DNA of 64,000 nucleotides from Psettodes erumei. Taxonomy: Eukaryota; Chordata; Actinopteri; Pleuronectiformes; Psettodidae. Position numbers and translations under genes: made by a program. Below, in pieces: positions 23,396 through 36,200 of this stretch (the first letter of the stretch is position 1; each line of letters starts with the position of its first letter). The stretch lies in the NCBI GenBank assembly GCA_016785225.1, contig JAFBJZ010000104.1, positions 248,001 through 312,000 on the forward strand, written 5' to 3'. The notes beneath the pieces were generated by a model that did not search any database, was not told the DNA's origin, and saw only the letters and a program-made list of their open reading frames with translations.

Positions 23396-23480
23396 GGTGT
23401 GTGTGTGTGTGTGTGGGGGGGGGTGGGGGGGTGGGGTGGGGGGGTGGATGATGGAATAACAAAAAAAAAAAAAAAAAAAA
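23396..23480. repeat. (GT)n, G-rich and (A)20 compound tract
   Basis: A GT tract passes into GGGGTGGGG repeats, then a short unique spacer, then twenty A residues (23461-23480). Confidence 0.9.
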
Positions 23481-23779
23481 GCAGAGGAAGTGTGCTGTTA
23501 AAGAAGCAGTTAGCGGCCAGTCTCATGTAAGGAGGACAAAACTTTTGTCCTCGTCTCAAGGAGATTGGGGGGGTGGGGATGATCTGAGATCAGATGTTTC
23601 CTCCTGATAACAAGCAGCTGTGATGATCACTTCCAGACGCACACCGGCTCTGTTTCAGCAGCGAGGCCAGAGGTTGACGTCCATGTGCCCCCTCACGACC
23701 CCGGCCCCGGGACCCTCAAACCCCACCCCCCCTCCCCCACCACCACCACCTTCTCCCCTCCACCTCTCCAGCGGGCCTT

Positions 23780-23935
23780 TTCTGACTCAGAGAGCCAAGT
23801 CAGGAGACTGTGAGGCCCAAATGCTATTTGCTAAATTGGATAATGGAGGCTGTCCACAGTGTGTAATGGCACTCTGTTTGGCAAACAATGCTGTGGCGGT
23901 TAGGATTTTTTTTTCAGGAGGTTGTTTTTCCAGTT
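23780..23935. promoter_or_regulatory. Candidate conserved non-coding element with AP-1 site
   Basis: This complex, repeat-free block lies between a C-rich tract and a poly-T run. It starts with TCTGACTCAGAG (AP-1 at 23783-23789) and includes GCTATTTGCTAAATTGGATA and GTTTGGCAAACAATGC, the latter with an inverted TTTGGCAAA-like core (NFI/forkhead-like). All reading frames are short. Confidence 0.3.
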
Positions 23936-24598
23936 GACTTGACGTTGGCGATCACCTGTTTACCTACCTAATTGCCATTTTTAAACTGAATTTATCTTTG
24001 CTGATTTGCGAATTCTTGCAGAATTTTCAACGATAGATCAGGAAGTGAAAGATACTTTTATAGATTTACAGCGGATCGAGGGACTGTGTGCAACACGGAT
24101 TGCTAGCGGAGACGTGTTCCACACGTGCAGTGATTCATAACCTCCAGATTTTAACCTCTGAAGCGTGGGCCCGGCCTCCCGCGGCCTGAGAGCCGGGGAG
24201 ATATTTAGCTCTCAGGAGGCGGCGGAGACCAAAACAGAGATAGAAGGAGGGGGACCCAAATGTGACGTCGCGCGAGGCGCTGCAGACAGACTGTACAGTT
24301 TACCCCAGCCCGGCTCATCAGAACCACCGGAGGAAATGCGGCGAGAGGGAAAACAGAGACAGGTAGCGAGGGGAAGGGAGCGCAGGGCCAGGGAAGAGTT
24401 AAGTCCATTTCCTGAGTATAAATTAAAAGCGTCTTGTAATCACATTGCAGGAATGCAGCCGGTGTACACGGTTAAACACTCCCTAAGCCCTGGCTCCACT
24501 TCACTCTCTCAGCACTGCACACAAAGGAGCCTTTGTTCTCGCTGCTCTTGAAAAGCCATGCTCGGTCACTCCCTCCTCCTCCTCCTCCCTCCCTCTCT

Positions 24599-24600
<2 letters not shown>

Positions 24601-24636
<36 letters not shown>
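24601..24636. repeat. (TC)18 microsatellite
   Basis: Perfect TC repeat, preceded by CTC trinucleotides. Confidence 0.95.
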
Positions 24637-24639
<3 letters not shown>

Positions 24640-24771
24640 CCTGCTGTTTCTGTCATTCTCCTTGTCCTCTTCTCTCGCTATCTGTTTCTTTCATTCACAG
24701 TCTTGTTTTTCCTCTCTCTCTCTCTTTTTTTTCGGGGGGGTTCCTCCATCCCTCCTCCCACTCTTATCTTG

Positions 24772-24798
24772 ACACACACACACACACACACACACACA
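24772..24798. repeat. (AC)13 microsatellite
   Basis: Perfect AC tract. Confidence 0.95.
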
Positions 24799-25074
24799 TG
24801 CAGAGTATGACTTGTGGCTGCTGGAGCCGGAGTATAGCCAGAGGTAACACAGGCAACATGCGTGTCTTTCACCCCCCCATCCCCAAACTCAAATGCACAA
24901 ACTCAATCATAATAATCATCACATCCGCAGGCTCGGCCCGACTAATCCACAATGTCCCATGACGTTAGCAAAAAAACAGGGCTTTCTCAAAGTGCCCCCT
25001 CCCTCCTGATCTGCTCTGCCCCCACCAACAGCTTTTTCTGGTTAACCACACATTTACGGTAAGGAACTGAGATT

Positions 25075-25100
25075 GGGGTTGGGGTGGGGTTGGGGTGGGG
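25075..25100 (+). other. Five-tract G4 quadruplex motif
   Basis: Five consecutive GGGG tracts are separated by alternating TT and T loops (25075-25078, 25081-25084, 25086-25089, 25092-25095, 25097-25100). This is a textbook intramolecular quadruplex-forming sequence on the plus strand. Confidence 0.8.
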
Positions 25101-28100
25101 TGGTTCCTGGTCTCTTTCTCTTCTCAAAGCTCCCCAATCCTGACTGAAAATATTTAGGCACCAAATAGATGCACCGCGCGCACACGCCCACGCATCGCAC
25201 AATGGGAGCCCTTGGGTGCGGAAACCATTATTTTGCGCAGCAGTGGGGTTCTTATGTGACGGGCTTATTAAAAGCTCCCAGCTGGAACACGTTTGTTTTT
25301 CTGGAGAAATCCTTCGCGGCTCCTCCTCCTCCTCCTCCTCCTGCAGCTACCTGGCCGCCTTCACCTGTTGATTGAGTTTTCAGCGAGCGAGCCGTGTTTT
25401 CCACGCTGACGCAAGCCTGCTGATGCTTTAATTATCTTTCCTCGAAGAAAGACCGACGCCCTCTGAGCGCTAGGGGGGCGGGAACCGAAAGCCGGCTCCG
25501 GCCGAAAGCCGGTTCCAAAAACCGTTTTATCGACGCTGGCCTGTTTTTTTTTCCCCTGACAGTTCGGTCGGGCTCGCGCGCCTGCGGTCCAGAGCGCGGC
25601 TTCGTCTCGTAAACAGAGATGACGACAGCGCGGCGCTTCCCGTTCATGAGCTCCGCTTGGGCGGCCCACCCAGGTAGATTAAGACCCGCCCAAGTCGATG
25701 AAATTACCTGGTTTCAATCGAGGTAAATCTAACATTAGAGCGGCTTATTTCGCTCTTTTCAAACTTACTCTTTTTTTTTTTTTTTTGGCCACACACCTGT
25801 CTGACTTGCGTGCGCTGCAGTGAACGAGCGGGGGCTCGAGGCCTCTGCGCACCAGCATGCATCTTGAAATTGCGGCGACGGAAGCGGGATGAATCTCTGC
25901 ACGTGCGTGAACATCCCTCTGCGCCACGGTGGGCCTCGATTTTAGTTACGCCGCCTCCCCGCCTGGCAGCGCGTTCGTTGCTGAGGGTAAATATCCCTCG
26001 TTATAATCACACGAGCTCCGAGCAGGCAGGCCGAGCAGGTTTTTCGTCTTTGTCTAAGATTACCGAGAGGAAAACGGCCGCTGTACAAATATGTCGCCTA
26101 TGGAACCAACCGCTGCTTATATACAGCGCCAACGCTGCGTTTGCGCGCCTTTTGAGGCGGCAAATACAGGAGCTGACGCTGCAACCATCATGTCAACGCA
26201 TATTATTTCATCACCAGTGCTGACGGGCCAGGAAACGCTGTGAGATCCCCAGAGGCGGCGGATGTGCGCGGATGTAGATGGGTGCGTGTGCGTCTATACG
26301 TACACACGTGCATGCCCTACCTGCGCTGCATGCGTAAGACGACCTTGAACCAATCATAGCTTAGCGAGCATGACCGGGCAAGAACTACAAACATGGCAGA
26401 ATTAAGCTAAAGTTAGCTTGATAAGCCCGAGAGCTAGTGAAGTTGAGCTCCTGAACGTTTCGCAACCGTTTTCACTGCTGAACAGGAAGCGAGTTCACGC
26501 GGGAGAAATCAACCGGAAGCTCCCCGACTGTATTTATTGAGGGCTCGCGGAAGTTGAAATTGTGAATGCGGAGATTTTGAGCCAGCGGAAGTGACAGAGA
26601 AATTTAGAAGAGCAGGAAGTAGCAGACGCTGACTCACAGAGGCACAGAAGCTGCGCGTGAGGCAGCAGGTCTTCCTCGCTGACCTTTCGACCCGCTGACG
26701 GGAACAGGACTCAGCAAAAGGTGATTTGTTGCGAACAGAGAGATGCCACAGATAGTGTCATAACTTATGTAATGATAACAATCATTATCATGCCTTCTTT
26801 CATACGAAGAGGAGCGTGTCCTGATTCTTTCAGGACCGAGGCCGTCAACTTTTTTTTTTTTTTCTTTATCTCGCATGTCATTAAAGCTCAGCTGACAAAT
26901 CTACACATATCTGTCGCAGGCTCGACAAAGGGGAGCAGACAAACTCGATTTTGTCTTTGAACGCCATTGGAGAAGTTTCTATAAAGGGACCCGGCTGATG
27001 CGACGCGCAGGCGGAGCGCGTGAGCGGGTAGGGCGACCGCCGCTGCCACGCGCTGGGAACTCGGTGCTGCGGCGTGCGATCCTGATTTCTGAACCCTAAA
27101 AAAAAAACTAAATCCCGGCCTGTGTGTGCACAGTGGCCGTTAAAACGTAATCACGGTGAGCTTCGGCGTGCCTGGTCCTGCCCGAGCGTTGAGAGCGCCC
27201 GGGGCGGGAAGTGCAATCGCTTCCATCAGCTTTTATCCGACCTGTCCCGGGGCGCCCTGATGCGAGGCCGTCTTGCGCAAGCCCCCCTCCCGACGGACGA
27301 GCGCAGGCTGCGGTCGGAAGCTTTAACCGCGACGGTGTATTATTAGCGCCATCATCGCCGCGGTGTTCGCAGATTGATATGAGCGGCACCAAATTTTTAT
27401 TTATCGCTGATCTCATAATTAGCCTCTGCCCCCTTTTCGCACATGAAAGGCCGCGCGCTGAGATCACCCTCGCAGTCACGGTTAACCACTAAATAGTGTG
27501 TGCGTTAGCGGGCTGATGCTGGGTTCTCAGGCCGCAGATTATTGTTGTCCAAGTTGTTCCTAAAGCCTTAAAATGTTTCAGCCCGGGCCAACTGAAGACT
27601 CCTGCCGCCGGGGGGGGGGAGGGCGCTGAGGCCAGCGCAGGCGGGGGAAGGACGGCCGCGACGCCGAGGTTTGACGTTCCCCTTTGCGCTTGAAATGTGA
27701 AATGAGTGGTGTGATTTATAAACGGAGAATCGTGCATGACGCGGAACCCCTTTTTTTGTTGAAGACGGGGGGTGGACCGGCGAGTCCTCCTTCGAAGGCT
27801 GCGAGGAATTCTGTGAACAATTTCCCCGATAAGACTCGTACGACGAGGAAACGCGCCCACGTGTCCTCCGAATCGTTCGACCCATTTTTTCCAGAGTCCC
27901 CCCGTGTAAATCATCTGGTCTCGACAGCTGTAATTTACTTTTCGAGCCGAGGAGTCCTTTCTAGATTCGGGGGGGGGGGCTCTGTCTCTCCCAAACAAGA
28001 GACATGTAACACCACGTTGAACATCTCTACGCCGTCTCCCTTTGAGTTTAAGAAGAGTCTTCCAAAATTTCACCTTTTGCTTTCAGAGCAAGCCTGGGCC

Positions 28101-28881
28101 TGATGCTGCACCGCCGCGGCCGCTTAACCCCTTGTGAGCCGAGGGCGTCGGCGCAGCCCTCGTCGCACCGGGGGGGTTTGAAACGGCGAGATCCGTCCCG
28201 CGACAAGTCCGGGCTTCGGCCGACTGCTGCAGCCGCAGGACGAGCCGCGGATGCGTCTTTTAGATGTGTCTGCATCTTCCTTTAAACCTACGGGGGCTTT
28301 GTGTTGTGTATGATTTCAGCGCACTTGTTGCTTATCATTTTTGTATTTTTTTTTTTGGATTCAGTGCTTTTCTGTTTTCAGAAGGTGTTACATCCAGATC
28401 GCCTTACAGTTTCACACGCAGAAAACCCGCCCGCCACCTCTCCGCCGAGTCCGTTCGGCACACGGGCAGAGGAGCAGCGCGTCTCCCCGTCCCGACGCGA
28501 GCTGCGGGGGCCTGTAGCGGCCTGCCTGAAACCGAACCGCCGCGGCGGGGGCTGGGGGAATAGCTCAGGGTGGATGTGCGCTGCAGGCGGGGCAGGGCCC
28601 GTCTCGGCCTCAGCCAGGCAGCTCCGGTGTCTTTGATGGCAGCCACGGAGATCAGAAGAGCGAAAGGAGACACTGATCTGAGGTGCTGGCGAGGAGAACG
28701 CCCCCACGGGCAGGTTCAGACACCCCCGCACCCGGCCCGCCCCCCCCCCCCCACCCCCCACCCGCAGGTCACCTCCTTTTATACGATTTCAGAGCAGGGA
28801 TCGTTGAAATGTTTACGTAGAAAACATGGGCCAGGAGTCAGGCGTACAGCAGCATCGGTGGTGTCAGGGTTTGAAATACAA

Positions 28882-28884
<3 letters not shown>

Positions 28885-28919
<35 letters not shown>
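28885..28919. repeat. (CA)17 microsatellite
   Basis: CA tract following two GC units. Confidence 0.95.
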
Positions 28920-28920
<1 letters not shown>

Positions 28921-29243
28921 TCCCAGCCTTGACTCACCGCCCGTGTCTGCACGTTGTGGACACAGTGTTCCTCTTAGTAGCTTACACACAAGTATACAGG
29001 CACGTACTCCTACATCTTACATGCAGGGTGTTCCCACCTTCTTCTAGCTCTCTCTCTCGCTCTCTCTCTCTCTGCCTCAACTGGGCGCCGCTTGCGTCGG
29101 CCCCGTTTGCTCCCACTGCCAAAGAGCCGGTGTCAAGTTGACTAGCATTTGTTTACCTTTGCTGGCATCTTCTTTTGACTTCTCCCCGCAGCCCCGATTT
29201 GCTTACATTCTACTCAGAGGGTTTGTTTTGAGACGGGCTGGGT

Positions 29244-29284
29244 GGTGTGTGTGTGTGCGTGTGTGTGTGTGTGTGTGCGTGCGT
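29244..29284. repeat. (GT)n/(GC) microsatellite
   Basis: GT tract with GC interruptions, alternating purine-pyrimidine throughout and so Z-DNA prone. Confidence 0.9.
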
Positions 29285-30036
29285 GGGGTTAGCGGCGAAT
29301 AAACAGATGAGCGGAATATCTGCAGCATTTACGGGAGGGGAACGTTTTGAGAGCCACGTTTGTTCAGTTCAGGGGTTCGCTGTCGGCGGCGCATTCACGG
29401 GCGCAATGATGCGTTCACCTGAGACGGGCGTCGTAACGGACGCTCCGCGCAGCTCGGCGGGTGCGCCGGGTTGCTCGCCCATTTGCGGGAGCAGGCGGTT
29501 TGAGAGCAGAAGGTGCCCTTGAGCAAGACGAAGGACCCGGACTCGGGGTCGTTCCGTGCACTCGGTGTCGATCACATGTTGGTTAGGTGAGTCAACTCAC
29601 TTAAGTCGGAGCGAAAGCGGAGGGGGATGCGGCCGAGCGGGCCTCGTTGTGAAACCCGGCAGTTGCGACACGGTTGGCGCTCGCGCTGACGCAACACAAT
29701 CGGACTGGTGTGGCGCAACAGGCCGCACGCTCCACGACGCTTTGGGCTCGCGATCGCGTGAGTAACGTCCACCGGCGACTCCGGGGGGCGATGGCGCTTT
29801 TTTTTTTTTTTTTCCTCCTCAGATTGTTTCATTTTAAGGCCTTTTAGAGGCCTGCGGTACCAGTATCTCATGACGCCACCTTACCGCAAACTACCCCTTG
29901 ATGAAAATGTGTCACACGGCGTTGGCTGATCCCGAAGCATCCGTCGACATCCGGTGATTCACTCGCATGGTGTCACTGATCTTTGTTCTGTTCGCTCCGT
30001 GCCAGTTCAGTCCTGCCCCCGCCTGCCCGCGCCTCC

Positions 30037-30061
30037 TCACACACACACACACACACACACA
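30037..30061. repeat. (CA)12 microsatellite
   Basis: Perfect CA tract. Confidence 0.95.
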
Positions 30062-31001
30062 TCCCCGCCTCCCCGGGCCATCCGGTCCACGCGTTGCTTC
30101 TCACTGTTGCGGGCGCCGCAATCAAACGCGTCCCCTAAGCCAGGGGGGGTTAAGTCAAGTCCTGCATATCTATTGTGCTCACGCCACCTGTTTTCCGCGC
30201 GAGAGACGCGGCGGAACGAAGGGCGACAAATCTTCAGCGGGTCACGTCACGTTCCCTTTGTGGGCTGGAAAGATGCGGCGGACGTAACGCCGCGTGATAA
30301 TTGAGGCGTGGACGGATGCGGACGCGGATGTCCGTCGCAGCCCGTGTCCCTGGCGTGAAGCTGGAGGCCCAGCGGCACCTCAGCAGCTCTGTAGTTAGTT
30401 CTGACCGCCGGGGCTGCTGCTAGGCTAAGCTAAGCTGATCGCTAATCCTGGCACACAACACCTGTGCGTGGTATTGGTGTATCAAATCGGCTCCCACGCG
30501 ATCGGGAAATGCAGAGCGGTGGAACTCCAGGAAGTCAGGAGGTTTGGGGGAGGGAGGGGGGCACAGAGCATATAAAATCTAATACTCCTGTGCGCCCCTC
30601 TGGACATCAGTGACTCTCAGCACGTCCACGGAGCCCCAACCCCCCCCACCAGCGCAAGGGGTCAAAGGTCATGGGTCGCAGAGGTTACAACTGATCCCCC
30701 CCCCCTCCCCCAGAGGGATCGGCAAAAACATGCCACTTCTCTGTTTATAGCTATTTATAACTCTCTTTGCAGGAGTCTTGTGCGTTACTGCACTTCTCTG
30801 GAAACCGCCGGCTGGGTCGACTGCGTCTACTCATGTGGAATGCGCGGCTGCAAAATGTGTTTTTGACAGCGTGTGCGCGTGTGTTTGTGCGTGCGTGCGT
30901 GCGCGCGCGTCCCTAATGACAGATAATAGCAGTTTTGAGTTTGGCAGCGTGTTTGTGAGTGATTACACCTTTGTGTGTTTGTTTCGGGGGGCGGGGGTGT
31001 A

Positions 31002-31024
31002 TGTGTGTGTGTGTGTGTGTGTGT

Positions 31025-31058
<34 letters not shown>
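31002..31058. repeat. (GT)12 plus (GA)14 compound microsatellite
   Basis: GT tract (31002-31025), a GGGC spacer, then GA tract (31031-31058). A further (GT)16 lies 120 bp downstream at 31175-31206. Confidence 0.95.
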
Positions 31059-31061
<3 letters not shown>

Positions 31062-31173
31062 GATGGAAGGAGAGAGGTTTGTAGTGTGATAAAGTGACTG
31101 TCTTAATTGCAGAGAGCCTCACTGTGTGGCATGTCAAGTTGTTCTCCCCCTGTGGCCTGAGGTCTCCAGCAGT

Positions 31174-31207
<34 letters not shown>

Positions 31208-32068
31208 TGAATTTCAACTTCAAGTCTTGGCAGGCTGCCTGAACACCAGGGACCCAGTCAACCATATTTCAAGCTTGCTCCCCCCCAAAAAAAAACACCA
31301 TACATTTTTACCTTCATGCGGTTCACCCAACGCTACAGTCCATTACGGCGCTTTCGCAGGCGGCGCGTTGACTGAGTGCGTCCGAGAGGGACGGTCGGAG
31401 GGGAGCCGCGGAGACTCCCCGCGCCCGCCGCGCCACAATGGCTCGCATTGTTTCTCGCGCTATAATCAGAGCGGACATGGAACTTGGCCTGGAGAGCGAG
31501 GGGTCTCCGCGGCCCTGGACGCAGCTGCCGGAGCTCCGACTCGCACCAAATCCCGGAGTGGAGAGCGAGCGCGGCCGGAGGGCGGCGGAGGGCTGCAGCG
31601 CCGCTGCGTTTGAGGTTTTCACGGCGGCGGGCGAATTCGGGTCGCGCCGAGCAGTTTCCACGATGCGGTGAACAATGCAGCGCTTGTCGAAAAGGGGGAT
31701 TTCAACGTGTGTTTTCAGCAACAGTGCGGCAGTCAGTCTAGATAGCCGTCTCGCCACAAACAGAAACTGAAATGAGAAATTTGATGAAGCTTTTAAGGCC
31801 GGTGTGGTAAATGTTTGGTCGCCATTTGCTTCGCGCTTCCTGTTACGAGAGTGGTGCCGAAATTTAAAAAATCATAAGATGATTTCAGTGAGTTTGCCTC
31901 TGCCGGTGGATTTGGAACCTTCGAGAGCGAGCAAACAGTTAAGCCTCTCGTATCGTCCGACCGGCCTCTTTCACCACGGCCTGTTGCTGTTGTTGTTATT
32001 CTCCGACATCCTTTATCGCCGCCATTTCCTGTTTCAGCGAGGGTTCAGAAAGAACGGTGACGCGCGAG

Positions 32069-33231
32069 TGAGTCATTCCTCTCTTGTGGTTAAAGGTGAA
32101 AAAAATCACCAGATTAAATTAATAATAACCCCCCCAGTTTGTCGATGGAGCTGAGCTAGAGACCTTTCTGACTCAGAAAAACAAACATGCAAATAATATT
32201 AGACCAGAGCAGTTACGCACAAACATGCGCGCTGCGACATTGTGGGTAAGCACCCAAATTGAAAGCGTCACGTGTGACAGGGAGTGAAGAAAAACAACCG
32301 CCAAAAAAACCACCCGCCACTCTTGATGACACCTCAGCGTTCAAATGGGGCACCGTAGAAATGGCTATTTGATTTTTTAATTTGATTTTATTTTTAAAGT
32401 CAGTTTTGTTCGTTTGTTTTTCGAATTCTGGGGCCTGTTTGTGTGAGGTGTGAGATTTATTCCCCTGGATGCCGCGAGGGCTTTTCTCGCAAGTTTGTTT
32501 TAGCTGTGTTATGTTTTTGTGTGGTAGCAATAAATGTGTTTTAGAAATAACCCCCCCCCATGCATCAGCCAGCTGCGAGGAGGCAGACTTGAGTTAAGGC
32601 TCCTGGTTGGTGAGTCAGTGTTTCCACAGAGCCGCCGCTGGCCCTCCCGGCTCTGACGGGACCTGGCCGCGGGCCGCCCGCACGCGTTCGCCAGGCGGAG
32701 ACGGCAGAAGGGCCAGCGCACACTGCGCGTTTGTGCGTGCGCCCGTCAAAGGCGGCGTTTTGACATTTCGAGGAGCAACGCTTCCATGCTTTGGGTTTTT
32801 AGTTTTTTTTGGGCAAAGAATTAAAGGAGAAATGGAGGGTCGATGCTGCCGTCAGATCCGCGCGCCACGCGCTGCATCCAGCAGCCGTTTAGCTCAGATT
32901 AGCATACAAGCGGCTAGCCTGGCTCCGTCGACTTCCAAAATCTGCCTCGGTGCCGCGAAATAGCTGACTCATTCACATTTTATGTTTGACTCATACAGAC
33001 GAGTGTCAAACTGACAAATTGGGGGTTTATTTGTGTGTGTGTGTGTGTGGGGGGGGGTACCAAGCAAGATGCTATTAAGGACTCGCTGAACTCGCTGAAC
33101 AGAAATTGTCAGGTCATGACCCCCCCCCAGAAAACCCCACACTATCTCTACTACACTAAACAGTTTACACATCAGCTGGCTGGCTCTTTCCACTTTCATG
33201 CTAAGCTAGCTGCTAGCAAGCCGGTGAGTCA
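32069..33231. promoter_or_regulatory. Cluster of six AP-1 heptamers (candidate enhancer)
   Basis: TGASTCA occurs at 32069-32075, 32169-32175, 32611-32617, 32965-32971, 32987-32993 and 33225-33231. A perfect POU octamer ATGCAAAT lies at 32187-32194, about 12 bp from one of them. AP-1 sites mark inducible enhancers in vertebrates. The last three are in or beside a dispersed repeat copy, so part of the cluster may be repeat-borne. Confidence 0.4.
32870..33222 (+). repeat. Diverged copy of the fold-back teleost repeat
   Basis: CAGCAGCCGTTTAGCTCAG, TTAGCATACAAGCGGC and TAGCCTGGCTCCGTC (32875-32930) are followed at the right by TGGCTCTTTCCACTTTCATG and CTAAGCTAGCTGCTAGC (33181-33217), as in 40053-40547. 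The middle carries a GT/G microsatellite (about 33032-33058). Two or three AP-1 heptamers fall inside or at the edge of this copy. Confidence 0.55.
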
Positions 33232-36200
33232 TATTTAGCCATAAGACGTAAGTGGATGGTTTTGGATCTTCCCGTCTCCCTATTGGCCGGAAAGCGCACG
33301 TCCACCAATGGTTCCTTTGAAAGCTCTTTACTCCCTGCTTGTTGCTGGAAGGGGGGGGGGGGCACGAGAAAAAGGCCCTGTAACGTCCAGGCAGGAGAGA
33401 TCTGCGTCGCGCTACGCTCGTCCGCGGGATAATCATACGCTAACTCCTGCTATGCGCGGGATGCGGGGGCGAAGGACGCTCGGCGGCGCGCGAGCGCCGT
33501 TAGGTCCCGTGTGTCTGATCACTTACGTTACAGGCCTTCATTCTTCACACGCTCATGGGAGGGGGGGTTAGTGTGGGGCGGGGGGTCGTGGGCCCTGCGT
33601 ATCACGCGGCTTGTCAGCAGCGTGTTAAGCTGTAATAGTTGCGCCATAACTTCTCAAAATTGATTCGATTCTGGGCCGTGTTTGTCTTGGCCGGAGCCCC
33701 CCGTCTCTGCGGTTGTGGTCTCGGAGTGAAAAGCAGGGAGCAAGAGGGAAAGGGGGTGGGGGGGACAGACCGGTGCAAGAGTGGGAGAAGAGGGTGGTAT
33801 TGGGGGGCATTATGTAAGACTTCAAACAGGCCCAGTCTGGCGAGGGGTGTTGATGTGAGAGTTGTGGGCCCCCTGGGTCAGGTAGCCTCTCACATTGCCT
33901 CCCATATGGTCCGCATTTCCCCTCGCCGCCGCCGCCCTTCGTATAATTGGCAGGTAATGTATCGTCGCTCGGGCCCATCTTCCCCTCTGTCGCTGTTATT
34001 CCTCTCCTTTATTAGGGGAGGGCGCGGCACCGCGGCGGAGGTGATAGCGGCTCCGGGCTTGGCACCGCGCCACGGAGGGGCCCCCCGGTCGCTGACACTT
34101 TATACGGCGGCAGGTTTTACCAAGGTGTGCATTTCAGGAGCATCTCCTCCCCGCTGCGGCCGGCGGGGAGGTAAATCAAAGCCTGAGCGCTGATACCGGA
34201 GACCCGGTTCGATCCGATCGCCGTTCCGACCCACACGCATCCCCAGCGTGCAACGGCGTACATGCGTGCGTTTTGCAGCGCTCGGCACTCCGCCTCACAC
34301 CCCGCCCGCTCATAACCAGCCGGGCAGCTTATTTTACAGCCTCCCCGCTCACGCCGCTGCTAACCATAACAATGCACCAGCGGACATATGTTTGTCATAA
34401 ACCGGCAGGCTCGGGAATTACATTACAGTCGTTTAACACTTTGAACGAGGCTCAGAAAGCATCATTGTACACCATATTTAATCGCACTGCGGCGCTTAAC
34501 GTTCATAATTCCTCTGGTGATTTTCCACTGCTGCCGGACGGTGGAAGCCGGCGAACTCCAGCGAAACGACGCGGGCCTTTTAGCGGCAGCGAATGCCAAG
34601 CCTCGTTTTTGTGACGCCTCGCGGGCCGAGCCCTCTCGCCTGAGGCGGCTCCGTGTACGGGCGCATCCGGATCCCTGCGTTATGGCGGCAGCAGCGCGGG
34701 GAACGTAGATGTCCGGCGGTACTTTCGCTAACATCCTGTGCTGCCGAGGATCAAGCCAACCTCACCGTCTGGTGCACATGGAAGAGCTCAATTACATAAC
34801 TTAAGACTTTCATTAGCCTCTCCGCTCCATTGAGTTCTCTGGGAAAGGTCCAGATGTGACTTCATGAAGGGCCCTCTCTATGCAGAGCCTGTTCGCCCTG
34901 TTCCGCTATGCCCCCCCCCCCACACACCCCATCCCCCACCCTCCCACCCCGCCTTTTTCTCCATCCCCGCAGCTGTAAGCACTCAGAGAAAACGCAGGGA
35001 GAGAAGGGAGGTAGGCTGAGTGCTTTATTAAAAAAAAAAAAAAAAATCAGACACCCCCATAGACCCCCCCCCAATCTCTCCTGCAAAAGAGTCCCAGCCC
35101 CACCCAGAGCAGGGCCCGCAGTCCCTTTCTCTCCCACAGGTCTTCTAAAGTGGGCCAGTAAGTCGTTTAGCATGTGGTCTCGCCGTCGGCCCGAGGTGGC
35201 CGACTAGACGGGCCGCTGCTCCAGGCGCAGGGGGGCAGGAAGCGGGAGCCGGCCAGGAAACGCTCCCTGAGAGGCTGCCCGGGTAAACAACCCCTCCCCC
35301 CCCCCCCACCTTCGGCACACATGCCCATACACATATGCGTTTGTGTGCTCGTGCACATTTGGATGTGTTTACATATGCAGCAGGCTTGTAAACGCGCGAG
35401 CACCCGCGCGATACGTCACCTCCACAACCGCTGCCGACCCGTTGCTGGGAAATACTACAAATCCGGACGGCACTGTCTTACCGTCAATATGGCGGCGGTT
35501 TTATGGGCGACGTTAATTTACTTCAGGCTCTCGGTTGGGCAGGGACCGCGATATCCCTTTTAAGAGCCAAGGCTGGAAATTGTAAAAAGGCCTTCTAATC
35601 AAATTGACGGCTGTGTTGTCTGATCACTCGCGTGCGAAGCGCGAATCGGCGCAGCTGCGCGCACGCCGCCGTGGGACTTCCCGGGCGAAAAATCCCACCG
35701 ACGATCCCTCCATCTGAAGGAGCGGCTTACTCGCCCCCCCCGGCAGCTCTGGACTGCGTGACTCTGCGTCTGAGCATCGTGGACGTGAGGGGCTTCCAAG
35801 AGCCGTGGCAGCTGTTTGTGTGACTGGGTTTTCTGGGAAGACAGCGGACACAGGTGGGGAATCGGTTATGGCTGTGATTTATAGACGCCTCCTTTGCCTC
35901 GCATTGTGCTGCGGCCTTCCTCTGGCCCTCAGCCTGCCCCTCACACATAATGCCCCCCCCCAGCCTGTTATTCCGTGTCTCCGATAACAATGATGCCTGG
36001 TTCTCGGGAGTGGAAAAAGCCAGATGAGTTCCCCTCCGAGAACAAATTTATTGTTTCCCCGCATGGAGGTATTGTGTCGGCGGCTTGGGCTTCTTTCTCG
36101 GATCGACGCGGGAACAAGAGGAGAGGTTTTGTCGTCTTCTGATCCCTTTCCCAGTCGAGCCGGAGCGTGCAAGATCGAGTCCAAATCACGTCTTCATGAG

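Larger units (their letters stand above)
18061..24600. other. Intergenic, no gene seen
   Basis: Mixed GC-rich and complex sequence with an AP-1 site at 20088, a POU octamer ATTTGCAT at 20319-20326, and the two candidate elements listed separately (18775 and 23780). A 215-aa minus frame at 18824-19471 lacks any recognisable domain or plausible splice context. Confidence 0.6.
24799..32868. other. Intergenic, no gene seen
   Basis: Apart from the listed microsatellites and the quadruplex motif, this is CpG-rich unique sequence with AP-1 sites at 26630, 28930 and 29588. A (CTC)8 lies at 25319-25342 and a short hairpin at 25481-25516. Complex AT-richer patches occur near 25690-25760, 26745-26800 and 27370-27430. 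No exon-like frame was recognised. Confidence 0.6.

Noticed and set aside
34188..34222. GGTTCGATCC box resembling a tRNA B-box
   Set aside because: No matching T-arm stem, D-arm or acceptor stem at tRNA spacing. It is a chance match.
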